This document shows, piece after piece, positions 1-11,087 of a stretch of 64,000 nucleotides of DNA (positions are counted from its first letter, which is position 1; the number at the start of each line of letters is the position of its first letter). Origin of the DNA: Sialis fuliginosa (Eukaryota; Arthropoda; Insecta; Megaloptera; Sialidae); NCBI GenBank assembly GCA_961205875.1, contig OY540817.1:12373001-12437000 (forward strand). Direction: 5' to 3'. The translations under genes were made by a program, and so were the position numbers. The notes below the pieces were generated by a model, which made no database searches, was not told the origin of the DNA, and saw nothing but the letters and a program-made list of their open reading frames with translations.

Positions 1-263
1 AATTGTAATAGTTGTTTTAAAAATAAAACAACCTCGTAATAAATATTTTAAAATATATGCACGCATTCAGAAGTTTTTTTTGGCATTAATTTTTATATGC
101 AGCCATTTAATACAAATCAAAACAATCGAAGTAGTAAGTAAATTTAGGTCATTGTAAAAAACCAATATTAACACAATCAATCTATATTTTTATTGTTGAT
201 AAAATAAGTAGGTAGTTTTATTATAAAAAAATACCGTAGACACCACTGTCGTTATTAGCATAC

Positions 264-422
264 TAGTTTATTTTCCACCGGCATGTTGGTACCTCCATAT
301 ATCATCGCAAGTATTTTGCTAATAATTTCTGAAACCACTTGATTATTCGGTAATGTCAGAGGTCGATATTGTGCATGCACGGCAATTATTAAATGTAACA
401 TGTATTCGTGAAACTGTGTGAA
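264..422 (-). CDS. Candidate internal coding exon of an unidentified protein
   Basis: On the minus strand a pyrimidine-rich tract ends in a CAG acceptor (AG at 424-423). An open stretch of exactly 159 bases (53 codons, phase 0 at both ends) follows, then a GTATGC donor (GT at 263-262). The translation begins FTQFHEYMLHL and ends TNMPVENKL. It has mixed, protein-like composition with leucine- and isoleucine-rich helical stretches, unlike the lysine/phenylalanine-rich chance frames of this AT-rich DNA. An in-frame stop lies two codons beyond the donor, so the exon would need the splice. I recognise no domain. It lies within what appears to be the last intron of the knirps-family gene, on the opposite strand, so it could belong to a nested or overlapping gene. 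It could also be chance or a conserved non-coding block. Confidence 0.4.
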
Positions 423-1074
423 CTGGGAAAAGAGAACAATCCATATCAAAACTTGTCAGTTAGAAAAGTAACCGCACGGTTAATTTAAAAAATAAAAATA
501 AATAACACAGTGTTATTTTTTTCTAATCGAATAATTTTAGAGTGAAATGAAAATATGTTGATTTTTGATCCGAAATTGAATTTATTTTCTACGGTTTAAG
601 TTCCGGCTTTATTAATTACTTTTTCTCAATAATAAAAAAGTTACAAAAAATCAATGGAAGAATAAAGATGATCTTTCTTTTGCACATTCAAATTAGAAAT
701 GTGTCTATACTATACATATTAATATTATTTTACATTGCACATATGTTCTATGAATTAATAATATTTCTTGCTAAACTTATCAATTTATTTCTTATAATGA
801 CAAAAAATATATATATTGCACATACTTTCTACATAAGAATCTAATTTGTTTATATGTACGTTAGTTGTGTGTGCACGGGTCAAACACTGACCTCTCAAAT
901 AGTCTGTGAAAAAAAGAAACATATGCGAAAGCGGCGCCCATATGACCTATAGAAATGATATTTATTAATTATTTATATCATATTACATGTTACATATGAT
1001 GTCCTATTCAAAATAAATATAATACATACTTTATGTTATTTGATACTAAAATATGATTAATTTGTTTGTTACAG
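423..1074 (+). other. 3' end of the intron before the knirps-family terminal exon
   Basis: The sequence is AT-rich and has no open frame that I trust. It ends in the acceptor TTTGTTTGTTACAG at 1061-1074, directly before the zinc-finger codons. A short more balanced patch occurs at 860-950 (GGTCAAACACTGACC, GCGGCGCCC). No splice donor for this intron is in the window, so the intron extends upstream of position 1. Confidence 0.6.
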
Positions 1075-2181
1075 TCGTTCTTCGGTCGTACGTACAACAA
1101 CCTAAGCTCCATATCGGAGTGCAAGAACAACGGCGAATGCGTGATCAACAAGAAGAACCGCACAGCATGCAAGGCATGTCGACTACGCAAGTGTCTGCTA
1201 GTCGGAATGTCCAAGAGTGGTTCGCGCTACGGCCGACGCTCCAACTGGTTCAAGATACACTGTCTATTGCAGGAACAGCAGCAAGCCGCTGTGCATGCCG
1301 CTCATCAGGCGCAGCAAGCTGCAATACAGACGTCCCATGCGGGCTCCATACATGGCACGCCAAACCCTGCGCTTACTCCGGGGTTAAATCCTTCTAATAG
1401 TCCTAAAGGTCTCCAGCCTGCAGATTTAGCGGGTTTCTTTGCTAGTACATTCGGAACGACGTTCCAGAATAACAATTTCCTTAGTCCTTTGTATAGATTT
1501 CCTCCTGGTCTTACGATCCAACATTTAGAAACAACGAATGCTACGACAAAAAGTTCGGCTAGTGATAGTGGGACATCATCGGCTGAAGATGACGTGGAGA
1601 GGTCTGAACCAAGCCCTAAAGTAAAAGACCAAAACTTTTTTACGAAAAACCGAGTCACTCCATTTAACGGTACAACATTTCCAATTAGTCCTTTACATAA
1701 TTCAGGTCCTAGTTTACCCAATACGTCTAATTTATCGAACTTATCATCAATACCACCACTAAGTCTATCGCTATCGCCGTCGAGTGATCCTGGGACGTTT
1801 TACCATGAGAAAAGGGATAAGTATCTATCACCTCCGATGAACAGAGTTTCGGTGTCGTCACTTTCCTGGCCTAATTCTTCCGCTGTGTCATTGACGCAAA
1901 ACAGTGTGGGGTCAATAGATCCGAATGCTTGGAAAGACCTGTGGTTAAGGTCTACGCCTGCGGTGGCTGACGCTGCAGAACAAAACCAACCGATCGACTT
2001 ATCTGTGAAATCAAAAGACACAACTAATGATCCTAGTGAAGATGACGCTTCGATAGCTGGCTCATTGGAAGTGGATGTGGAAGAAGAAGATGAAGGGAGT
2101 GAACATGAAGAAAGCGTCAAGACTACACCATTAGATTTAACTCTGGACACTAAACAAAGACCTGAAGAAGTTGCTACTTGA
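1075..2181 (+). CDS. knrl: Knirps-family nuclear receptor, terminal coding exon (partial)
   Basis: This is the last coding exon (368 codons plus TGA) of an NR0A receptor, a DNA-binding transcription factor that lacks a ligand-binding domain. The exon opens in frame after a TTGTTACAG acceptor with SFFGRTYNN, so finger 1 and the first half of the P-box are encoded upstream. Finger 2 is complete: C16-x5-C22-x9-C32-x2-C35, then RLRKC. It is followed at residues 44-67 by the family-specific extension ([20 protein letters not shown]). The remainder is low-complexity: a Q/A/H-rich run (about 66-85), a long S/P/N-rich region, PIDLSVK at residues 306-312 (like the fly Knirps CtBP site PMDLSMK), an acidic tract (about 331-346) and PLDLT at 352-356. 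By family knowledge it acts in the nucleus as a short-range repressor in segmentation, tracheal or nervous-system patterning. Which paralogue it is (kni, knrl or eagle) cannot be settled here, so the symbol is provisional. Confidence 0.93.
   Translation, partial: SFFGRTYNNLSSISECKNNGECVINKKNRTACKACRLRKCLLVGMSKSGSRYGRRSNWFKIHCLLQEQQQAAVHAAHQAQQAAIQTSHAGSIHGTPNPALTPGLNPSNSPKGLQPADLAGFFASTFGTTFQNNNFLSPLYRFPPGLTIQHLETTNATTKSSASDSGTSSAEDDVERSEPSPKVKDQNFFTKNRVTPFNGTTFPISPLHNSGPSLPNTSNLSNLSSIPPLSLSLSPSSDPGTFYHEKRDKYLSPPMNRVSVSSLSWPNSSAVSLTQNSVGSIDPNAWKDLWLRSTPAVADAAEQNQPIDLSVKSKDTTNDPSEDDASIAGSLEVDVEEEDEGSEHEESVKTTPLDLTLDTKQRPEEVAT
1990..2010 (+). other. CtBP-type co-repressor motif in the receptor (PIDLSVK)
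   Basis: Residues 306-312 read P-I-D-L-S-V-K and match the PxDLS consensus bound by the co-repressor CtBP. Fly Knirps has PMDLSMK in the equivalent C-terminal region. Activity is inferred from the motif. Confidence 0.75.
2128..2142 (+). other. Second PxDLS-like motif (PLDLT)
   Basis: Residues 352-356 read P-L-D-L-T, after an acidic run and 16 residues before the C-terminus. The sequence is close to PxDLS and may give a second CtBP contact. The match is weaker than that of the first motif. Confidence 0.45.
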
Positions 2182-2703
2182 AGATAGTTTATTTATAAAA
2201 TTGTATAATATATACAGTGGTGCTTCTGTATAGATACAGTTATGATTGTAAATATTTAAACACATGTTTTAATATTGACTGTGTAATAGGTATTTATAAA
2301 AGAAAATAATAGGTATGAACTTTTTTTAATAGAAAGACTTATATTTATTAATTACATATACTTATTGAACTGACAATTGCAAAAATTAAGAAAACAAAAT
2401 ACATCAAATGTGTTTTGGATTAATTTTTTGAAAATAAATATATGTTTATAAATGAAATCAGATAAAAGTATATTTTTTCAGATACTAGAAATTATTGTCA
2501 TATCTTGTAGATATGGGAACTCTATATTTATTAATATTTTCAAAATGGATTTTGGAAATGTGTATTTTACAATAAAAATCTATTTATAATTTACAATTTA
2601 GTCTTTATTTAGTAAAAAGTATTTGATAGACAAATTGCTTTGATTAAATGTCAAGTGACTATAAATTGTTTTGTTTGATTTTGCACATCAGAGCAATAAA
2701 GTA
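2182..2703 (+). other. Probable 3' UTR of the knirps-family gene with poly(A) signals
   Basis: AT-rich non-coding DNA follows the TGA. AATAAA hexamers occur at 2571-2576 and 2695-2700, either of which could end the transcript. A TGTAAATA element at 2247-2254 fits the Pumilio/Nanos response consensus, which is plausible for a patterning mRNA but common by chance in such AT-rich DNA. The true end cannot be fixed without transcript data. Confidence 0.5.
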
Positions 2704-4960
2704 AAAGTTTATTTATTAGAAACTTAATAATTCTTTTTAGTTAGAAATAAAAAAATAATTAAATTCTGGATTTAGGGCTGCACATGAAGTGAAACGATGT
2801 TAAAAATTTTATAACTGATTATATTGTCTTAATAAGCCGGTCTCGTCTTGTCTGAGGCAAGTTTCGGTCTCGTGTGTATGAAAACATTTTTTTTTTTTTA
2901 AATTATGTTTTTATGTGTTATTAAGGATTAATATCGAATAGTTAATTTTTATACTTACAGTTAAAAATCAGTTTATATTTAATTTGCTTTTATTAATATT
3001 AATTATACATAACAAAATGCAGCAGAACATGACCTGGCTTTTATTTTTTCGAAAAATATTTTTTCGCTTTTTCCAAATTTAAATCAATTTCGTCTCGGCG
3101 TGCAGCTTTTTTCTGGAATTTAGTAACAAGAAAGGAATCAATTTTAATTCACAATAAAGGCTGTGATTTATAATATTTCAGTTAAAATTTATTGCTCTGG
3201 TAAAAAATCGAGACACATTTAAGTACAAATATTATTTTTGCAGTCATAATCAATTTTATGAAATAATGAGACGCCATTTTGTAAAAAACGTAGTTTAAAT
3301 CGATATTAGTTCAGTATTGATATATAAAACATTATTTGCACAATTACTATAGTATAAATAAGTGGTCCTCTAACTTTTAGTTGTAACAGAAATTACGTTT
3401 TGAGTTATTGGAAATTAAAATTGAATTTTGACAATTAATTTGTGGTTTAAAATTACCACTTTCAGGATCACTTTTACAGTTTTTCCTACCTGTGTAAATA
3501 TTTGATTAATAATTAATTATTCTGAACAAGACGCAATGATTTTGGTTTTGGGTAATTTAAGAAATAAGTCCAAAATTGAAATCCTCATATGAAAATATAA
3601 ATGTGAATGCATATATAAAAAGTTGTATACCTACTTGTACAAATAAATTGTAAGATTTCGCCAGTTATTTATTGGGTATTACATAACAAGAATTAAAAAC
3701 AAGTTTGCTATGAAATTTTGTCACGGTGTAACCTATGTCAACGTTTTGATATTCTGGTTAAAAATAGGTGCAAATAATTTTTAATACGGCTCTGTATGGT
3801 ACAATAAAAAATTAGTTAATTGAAATTTTAGGTTCTTTTTTGAAAATTGAATACAATAATATCTTATGTATCAATGATATTTTCCTAAAATTATGAATAA
3901 ATTATTGAAAACAGCAGCTTGTTTTTATATTTATTGAATTCTTGAAAAAATGTTATTTAATGTAAATATGTTTTAAAATGTTTTGATAATGATAATATTT
4001 CAAAAATTATTCATTTATTTAAAATTATAAATTTTGTATATTTGAATGTATAAAAACTAGAAATAATTTAGATTTGATATGAATATTTGTATGAAAATTA
4101 TGAACTTAATGGAGAATTTTGGAAATAGTATCATTTTCTATCACAGTGGCCAATAATTTCTATGTGCCTTAATGTAAATTATAATATAATATTAAATAAA
4201 TATATGATGATATGTTAAACAATTTATACTGCTTCGAATAAAATATTTTGTTATACAAACCATATTTTTTTTATAACCTGCCAACAACAATCAAAATTTT
4301 TTTCAATATTAGTTGAGAAATTGATTTATTTAAAAAATATGAAAATCAAGATATTTTATAATCTACAAACGTAATTAATTTCAACATACAATAGTTGTTC
4401 TTAAATCCGATTTGTTATACATCATATATATATAAAGTTTTCATATTTCTACAGAAAAATGGATTAAAAAAATAAATACAAAAGATAATAATATTTTCTA
4501 TAACATAGTGATGTTCTTAAAACATAAGTACCTATTACTTATTTACAAGAACATCTATTTTAAAATTACATTGTTTTATGTTCCATTTGGCTGTAGAAAC
4601 AGGCAGATAGATATACAGATGCAATCGTAATCGATCAAAACGCGTTATATCTATGAAATTTGGAATTGGAACCTTTCCGTCAGAAACTAAGAAAACAAAA
4701 AACTAAACAATATATAATAAAACAACCTAAAAAACAGAATGAGAATTAAAAAAAAGAGTCCTGGCTAAATCATCGATGATAGAAAGCCAAAAAAACTTTC
4801 TCGTGATAATTATACTTTAATATTATTAATGTGGTGGTAAGTAATTGAAATATTTACTGACAATTAGAGGCTTTTTTATAAAAAAATTTCACAAAATAAT
4901 TACTTAATTAGTAAAATTAGAACATTTATAAATAATATTTAGTCGTTTGTACTAATCTCT
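2704..4960. other. AT-rich gene-free stretch
   Basis: I see no gene, no paired terminal repeats and no clear dispersed repeat here. It may hold more distal 3' UTR; many further AATAAA hexamers are present, as expected from base composition. A moderately balanced patch lies at 4740-4800. Confidence 0.4.
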
Positions 4961-4965
4961 AGAAT

Positions 4966-5560
4966 AGTGATTCTGAACCTTTTCTGAGTCGATGAGCACT
5001 TTCACTAAAATCAATACCTAGGTATTGTTAAATAATATAGTGATACAGTTAAATCAGGAATGGGAATTTTTGTTGTACTTTTTTGGCGTGAATAATTTTT
5101 TTTATTAAATTTTAAAAACTTTAATCAAAAAATTAAAAACGTTAGGTCGTAAAGAATATATTCTCATATCCTGTTATTTTTTTTCAATTAATTTAATTAA
5201 TATTTACAAGCGCAATTGTGGAAATACAAAATGTACTTTTTATTTTTTTATTCAATTTAAAAAAACTTAAATCAAAAAATTAAAATTGTTATGTCGTAGA
5301 GAATATTATGATTTTCTTTCAATTCATTTAATTAAAATTTACAAGCGCAATCGTGGACATACAAAATTTAATTTTTTGTTGTTACCTATTGTATAATTTT
5401 AAATTTATCACCCATTAAAACTAGTTGAATGTTTTGATTTTTACTTGTACCTCGTAGATTTAATCGAGATCTATAATTTGAGACTAAAAACCATGTGGTA
5501 GCTGCTCTGAGTGTTGAGATACACGCAGAGATCAGTTTTGCGCTAGTGCGCGAAATGCCC
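4966..5560. repeat. hAT-like end plus an imperfect tandem duplication
   Basis: AGTGATTCTGAACCTTTTCTGAG at 4966 resembles the common hAT terminus CAGTGGTTCTCAACCTTTT. Inside, a unit of about 125-130 bp occurs twice, at 5103-5234 and 5248-5370. The copies share blocks such as AATCAAAAAATTAAAA and TACAAGCGCAAT. CATGTGGTAGCTGCTCTGAG near 5493 could be the opposite end, but I cannot pair the termini or find a target duplication. Confidence 0.4.
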
Positions 5561-5869
5561 GCCTGAAACTCTAGACGTTGTTCACGTCAAAAGGTACCTT
5601 TCCGATCTATTGTATTTAAAAGGGTTGAGAAGTTATGCCAAATCAGTAGGAATAAGTTAATATTTCTTACATTTACACTCAAAATGAATGAAATACTGAA
5701 ATTTTAGATTTTTTGACCAACTCAACAGTTCAGTTGTAATACATGGCGTTAAATCGCAGTTGATAAAAATTCAATTTAAAAAACAGTAAGATTGTTTTGA
5801 AAATTAATGATATTGTAATGTATACATTTATGTAATTATTTAAACAAGAATTAGAAGTTAGGTAGGAGC

Positions 5870-6130
5870 TAACTTTTCGGGCTGTTGTCCACGTTGTCGT
5901 ATTCTTAAACTTGATGTTTCGACTCTCATGTCAGAGTCTTCTTCAGAAGTGTTTCGACTATACCATTATTAAAAAAACAATATAAGAAACTCGAAAAATA
6001 TGTAAAATGATGTATAATAACAAATACATTAGTGCCATTGAGAAAGACAGGTCGTAGATTTGGCAACACCACCACCTGCATGCCCCTTAAAAGTTACTTC
6101 CTAACCTCCATAAATTGTGCAGCCCTGAAC
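5870..6130. repeat. Probable dispersed repeat fragment (unclassified)
   Basis: The segment contains a self-complementary core (GACTCTCATGTCAGAGTC) beside TTCTTCAGAAG, in the arrangement of a foldback repeat, followed by balanced sequence to about 6125. No boundaries could be set. Confidence 0.3.
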
Positions 6131-6284
6131 TATTCACATAAATGAAAACCACGTAGAAGAAAACAAATACAATAACAAAGCATTAGAATGACTCTGAATG
6201 AAGACATCACACCATTTTTCTAACGCGAGTTCATTTGAGTGTTGATGGTTGGTACGGTATAATTAAATACACATCACATATATA

Positions 6285-6341
6285 GATCACGAACCCGTGA
6301 CCCTTGGCACCGGAGATTAGAACCAGAGCCACCGGGCTAAT
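6285..6341 (-). repeat. tRNA-derived SINE head (fragment)
   Basis: On the minus strand, TAGCCCGGTGGCTCTGGTTC is followed about 30 bases later by GGTCACGGGTTCGTGATC. That gives an A-box-like and a B-box-like RNA polymerase III promoter in the spacing of a tRNA. The sequence cannot fold as a full tRNA, so a SINE 5' region is more likely. Confidence 0.5.
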
Positions 6342-7038
6342 AGTCTTGATGAACACCAGTATGTTATTATTCTTATTATATACCTTACCATTTATTATCA
6401 CATTTGCCGTCGTAATGTTTACAAGTTATAAATGATTTCTCACGAAGATCGACTTGCATGTGGGATGCCGTTGCTTAATATTTATAACTTTTAGGTGTCT
6501 AATGTATTGTAAAGTTTTAATATACTACTATTATTATTTTATCTTCGTTAACAATTCTGTATTGATAAGTATTTATATGACGTTCAGAAAACATTAGTGA
6601 CGATATTTTATAGAAATTATGGTATCTAAAGTCATGTTTTAAATTGAAATTGAACTGAAGTATCATAATTTACTGTACTATAGCTAACTGTTAAATAAAT
6701 ATAGCTTGGAAGTATATTAACTGTGCTAGGTGTTATAAAAAAATAATAAGTAAGTTTTTTAATTTTAACTTTCATTACTTTCGGTTAATTTATAACAAAT
6801 AAATCATTTGACTTGATCAATTTATTTTATTTATCTGAATAACTTTTTAAGAATTAAATAATAAAAAAGTAATATTAAAAATAATAAATAAATATAAGTA
6901 CAATATTAATGCTTTAAAATATTTGTAAATATGTGACAGAGATACAGATTTTAGCATACTTAAATTTATTAATAATTATTTATTAAGATATTCGTTAAAA
7001 TTTTCAATATGCTGTTTTTAAAAAACAAAAATACTTAC

Positions 7039-7115
7039 GTCCGGTATTATAGAGGAGCTAGCAAATTTGCGGGATATTAATTCTGTGATAGTATCTATGG
7101 ATTAGCTATGAAATT
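7039..7115 (+). mobile_element. Half copy of the GTCCGGTATTATAAA MITE family
   Basis: It begins GTCCGGTATTATAGAGGAGC and continues GCTAGCAAATTTGC, like the intact copies near 8881 and 40241. It then runs through an internal block (TCTGTGATAGTATCTATGGA) that matches the right-hand half of those copies, and stops near 7115 with no second terminus. Confidence 0.6.
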
Positions 7116-7779
7116 TATTTATCTTAATAAATAATACTTAATTATAACATAATTTTTATCTGAGTCGGCTTGGAAAATTGCCCTAAAGCGAAGCTTATCT
7201 TTGAGTAAGATGAACATTTTTATTTAAAAAAAATTGATTTTAGGAGAGTGGTATTTTTTTTGTAAAAATGATCTGGAAGATAATTTTTTTAGATAATATT
7301 TATTATTATAAAGCAGCAGTGCATGTTTTGAAAAGAAGCTGTAGTTTATAGTAGCGACAAATCGGTTTATATTTCTTAATTGTGAATACATTTGAAATTA
7401 CATTTTATATTGTATGTAATTCTGTATACATTATAAAAATAGTTGATATTTTCTTCAATAAGTCTTTATAGGTATATAATATTTTTATTAAAAAATGTAT
7501 TTTATGACATGAAAGATAGTGAGAGAGGGATAGCAATGTTCGCATCGCCTTCAGGCCGGTTCTGATCCTTATTCAATTATACTTATACGAAGTGTAGAAC
7601 ATGTCAAACAACATTAAATAAATACTTTATTATTTTCAATATAATTATAACAACCAATAGCAGCGTACTCTAACAAAATATAAAAACTATCCATACCAGT
7701 CCAGCAGTGAAGTACAACAACAATAACATTTCAAAGTGCAATCAATTACCGCTCTTAACACGTCGAAGGGTTACAATAT

Positions 7780-7983
7780 ATATAATAGATAGTAAATAAC
7801 GCGAAATATCTGTAATCAAGACGTAATTGGCATTGTGCGGTGGTATTATTAAATAAATAATTACCTCGTGTCTAAGGTACCATCTCACAGTCTGTATTAG
7901 GTCAAAACAGGGCTTTGTTGTTGCGCGTATATACGCGCTTAATTGTTAATTGACTCTATTAATGGTCTCGCCAGCCGCTTCGA
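7780..7983. promoter_or_regulatory. Base-balanced unique island, possible enhancer
   Basis: This stretch is less AT-rich than its flanks. It includes GCGCGTATATACGCGC at 7923-7938, a 16-base perfect palindrome, then TTAATTGTTAATTGACTC, which is homeodomain-type core sequence. No coding frame is evident. It adjoins the SINE head on its right, so part of it could belong to that repeat. Confidence 0.25.
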
Positions 7984-8056
7984 GCGACACGAGGATTCGA
8001 ACCTGTGACATTCCAAACAGAAACCGCCAGTCGTTGCTGTTCAATGAGCCTTGTAG
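7984..8056 (-). repeat. tRNA-derived SINE head
   Basis: On the minus strand an A-box-like GGCTCATTGAACAGCAACG is followed by ACTGGCGGTTTCTG and then a good B box, GGTTCGAATCC. This order and spacing match tRNA-derived insect SINE heads. The T-arm pairs over only about 3 bp and there is no acceptor stem, so it is not a functional tRNA. Confidence 0.5.
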
Positions 8057-8338
8057 AAAAATGTTGTATTTATAGGCCGATTCAACGAATGGATACTGTA
8101 TTGACGTAGATCGTTTGGTAAACTATTTTTAATTGTGGTAGATTGTAAATTTCACTTTTATACTAATTTATAAATGTCGGGTTCTTCTTCGTATATTTAC
8201 TCTGTTATTTTTGTATCATTGTTGTTTAAATTTAATTTAAATTATTACTTACACATTTAAATTATTTTTATTAAAATAAACAATTATAGAGATATTCTAA
8301 AATTTTCGAATAGGTATATCCTTTGTTAGAAAAACTTA

Positions 8339-8785
8339 GTACCAGTCTTGGCTGGTTTAAGAGCAAGATATACTGTTTGTAGGATTGATGGGTTCCTTTT
8401 TTGTAATTTTCATGAACTATAATAATAAAACAACTACATATCAAAGTCCGCTAATATAGTTCGTTTCTTAAAATTGTAGTCTTTTATTTTGTTTATGTTT
8501 TTTATTCAGTAATGTGCACCAAGTGACGGACTTTAGCTAATGATTAAAAAATGATAAGTATTACAACACAAAAGTTATAAAATAAAGAATCGTAAAATGT
8601 GAAACAATGTCAAGCAGATGATATGCCATTTTGGCACCCATTGCCCAATTGTCATCAAATTAAGTGTCTACAGATTGTAATTCAGTGATGGCAGTAATCA
8701 AATATCGACAAATATTTATAATTTAGTACATTTAATTAAACAAGAATCCAACACTGGTATATGATCCATGATTGGTGCCAGTACC
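8339..8785. mobile_element. MITE, ACCAGTCTTGG family, copy 1
   Basis: A non-autonomous element of about 447 bp. It starts GTACCAGTCTTGG and ends GATTGGTGCCAGTAC, which are imperfect inverted ends. The interior (TTGATGGGTTCCTTTTTTG, CAAAGTCCGC, GTAATGTGCACCAAGTGA, AATGATAAGTA) recurs in the copies at 11688 and 41763. It has no coding capacity. Confidence 0.7.
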
Positions 8786-8880
8786 GTATGTATTATGTTG
8801 TTTGAACTAGAGAAGGTGGGGTAAGGCGGGACATTACGATTTTGCATGCAATTTAAGAAAAACACGAAAAATATATTTAT

Positions 8881-9171
8881 GTCCGGTATTATAAACGAGT
8901 TAACAAAATTTGCTAAGTAGTAAGTACTTCCAAATGAGGTTTCGAACCTATCTGTCAGTTCTCTTGAAGTTTCATGAAGTGTTTGACAATTTTCGCGATA
9001 TTATGAAAAATATTTTGTACGTTCAGAGTCGCCAGCTGTGTTACAATAAGTTGAAATATCACTGCTCTAAATTCCATAGCTAATCCATATATAGATACTA
9101 TCACATAATTAATACCCCATTTGAAAGTTCTTACTAGCTAGCAAACTTGTTAGCTCTTTTATAATATTGGA
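8881..9171. mobile_element. MITE, GTCCGGTATTATAAA family, near-complete copy
   Basis: It begins GTCCGGTATTATAAACGAGT followed by TAACAAAATTTGCTA, and ends with the imperfect inverse CTAGCAAACTTGTTAGCTC, TTTTATAATATTGG. The interior carries an inverted pair, CCAAATGAGG near 8930 and CCCCATTTGAAAG near 9115, so the element is largely palindromic. It is related to 7039, 39844 and 40241. The right end has drifted (TATTGG for TACCGGAC). Confidence 0.75.
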
Positions 9172-9439
9172 AATGAATCATTTTTTTTTTAAATTAACGA
9201 ATTTATACTCTTACTATTTTACCCTACAAGTGGGGAAAATTCGGAAGGTGTGGAGGGTGTGGAATGGTATATTTATCTGTTCGCTTCACTTATTAATCTA
9301 TTACTTTTTAGTTTCAAAAAAATTCGTTTACCGAGGTGGTTGTACGGTCAGGATTTACATTAAAATATTTAAATTCTATAAAAAAATGATTTTAGAAATC
9401 CTACGCGCGATTATACAATTAAACCAATAATTTCCATTG

Positions 9440-9960
9440 ACTTAGCTCAGACGTATAAATAAAACAAGCACTTAGGACATATGCATGCTGTATGCACACA
9501 TTCCCAGCATATGTGAGCAGTGCGACAGTGTTCTAATTTGTCTAAACTGATAGAAAGCTCACCACAGTCGCCATTAGGATAGCAATAAAATAAATTTGTA
9601 TTGACCGTTCCACTCAATAAATCGCGAGCCAATTCAATTAGTGGTTACGTTATGTCTAACATAGCAATGTAACGCACATTCGTGGTTCTTGCTAAAAAAA
9701 GACAGCACTATAAACAACCCTTACAACGTGCATTTACTATCCTTGCTTAACATATGACTTTGATTGTAAATACCAAATTTGCGTGGGTCTTATCTGTTAG
9801 AAAGAGAACCGATTATAAATTAACATGTAGCGAGTGTTTGTTGTCTTTCTTTGACAAGTGACTTTGATTGTATGTATCAAATTTGCGTGGGTCTTATTTA
9901 CTTATGTGTTTATTGTGCAGGTAAATTCAAATGTTACCAACTTCGGCATTATTACGTTTG
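9440..9960. promoter_or_regulatory. Base-balanced unique island, possible enhancer
   Basis: The island at 9440-9720 is richer in G and C than its surroundings. A cysteine-rich chance frame runs on the minus strand (about 60 codons, no recognisable domain). An imperfect direct repeat follows: CATATGACTTTGATTGTAAA near 9752 and AAGTGACTTTGATTGTATG near 9856, both continuing into ATTTGCGTGGGTCTTAT. Confidence 0.25.
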
Positions 9961-10594
9961 TTGGTTTTGTCGGATGTAAGGAGTTTAAATCAGGGATAAA
10001 CATTTTTTTTCGTTAAGTATTATGGAAGTTTTAAAGCTAGCGTATTAATTTGTAAGATCAAAATCTTTTTGGAGAAGTGAATTGAAGTTTTATGGCTATT
10101 TTTAGATTAAACTGAATATTTAGAATTTAACAAGATTTGTTTTGAAAATATTTTTAATTATAGATTTACAGATTTTCTATTGGCTCAAGAAAACATTTTT
10201 AATCACCTTTAATATATTTGTAATTAAAGTCAAATTAAAGCCTTCTTTTATCACTTTCTTAGTTTTAATTGATCGTAATTATGTTTACATTTTCATAAAA
10301 GTGTGTAAAATTAATTTTTCACGATTACGAGTTGGTTGGTCTCTAATATTTTTTCGTAAAGCGGGAAATTGTAAACTAGAAACAATTGCATCCGTCGGGA
10401 AACTAGGAAAACCGGAAAAGTGAAAACTCGTAAAGCTGGAAATAACTACATTGATATTATTTATTTTTGAAATATATATATTCCTTTACAAAAAAATGCT
10501 AGTGTTTTTTTGCATGACGTCTCTAATTTATTCTTTACATAATGTTGAGAATTAAAAACAAACAGCTTAAAGTCTGAAGTCAATAATCATCAGA

Positions 10595-10602
10595 GCTTAT
10601 GT
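10595..10602. repeat. 8-bp target-site duplication, left (GCTTATGT)
   Basis: Identical to 11080-11087 on the other side of the hAT-like element. Confidence 0.8.
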
Positions 10603-11079
10603 GAGTGGCGTAGATAGCTTTTTGCGATGGGGGGGGGGGATATGACTTTTTGATTCAGGGACTCTCAATACGTGTAATTCCGTTAAAATTTCGAGTTCGA
10701 TTTTTTTCATGCAGGGCGGTAACTAGAAGCTCGGTGGTCTCGGGGCAAGAGGTGGCTGAGGGGCCCCCAAAATATGCAAAATAAAAAAATAATTATTATT
10801 ATAATTTTGAATTGAATGACCTTTTTTTTGATCATATAGTTAATAAACTGTAGTTAGTCACTCCTTATTACTAAAAAAAGGTCATTCAATTGAAAACTAA
10901 GCAATAACTGAAAATAAAATTCTATTAGACTCTTTTCGTACTAACTATTACATTTTAAAAAAAGTTGATTTTGTTCATACTAAAAGAGTTTAAAAAAATG
11001 TCTTTAAGTTTTCACATGAAGTAGACTCATGGGGGGGGGGGGGATTGATCCCCTTGATCCCCCCCTATCTACGCCACTG
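10603..11079. mobile_element. Non-autonomous hAT-like element with 8-bp target duplication
   Basis: A 477-bp element with termini GAGTGGCGTAGATAG (left) and CTATCTACGCCACTG (right). The termini are inverted copies apart from the outermost base. It is flanked by identical 8-bp repeats (GCTTATGT), the duplication size of hAT transposons. It holds long G runs (about 10629-10639 and 11031-11043). A second hAT-like piece, starting CAGGGCGGTAACTAG at 10712, may be nested inside. No transposase frame is present. A block at 10655-10712 is related in inverse orientation to 60064-60125. Confidence 0.85.
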
Positions 11080-11087
11080 GCTTATGT
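11080..11087. repeat. 8-bp target-site duplication, right (GCTTATGT)
   Basis: Right-hand partner of 10595-10602. Confidence 0.8.

Noticed and set aside
1053..1397. Plus-strand frame of 114 codons overlapping the receptor exon
   Set aside because: It is a different frame of the zinc-finger exon; the receptor frame carries the conserved cysteines.
1305..2150. Long minus-strand open frames (1305-1721 and 1800-2150) opposite the receptor exon
   Set aside because: They lie entirely antisense to a well-supported coding exon and have no domain, splice sites or independent composition. They are shadows.
7984..8056. A functional tRNA gene on the minus strand
   Set aside because: The B box is good, but the T-arm pairs over only about 3 bp and no acceptor stem is formed. 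A tRNA-derived SINE fits better.
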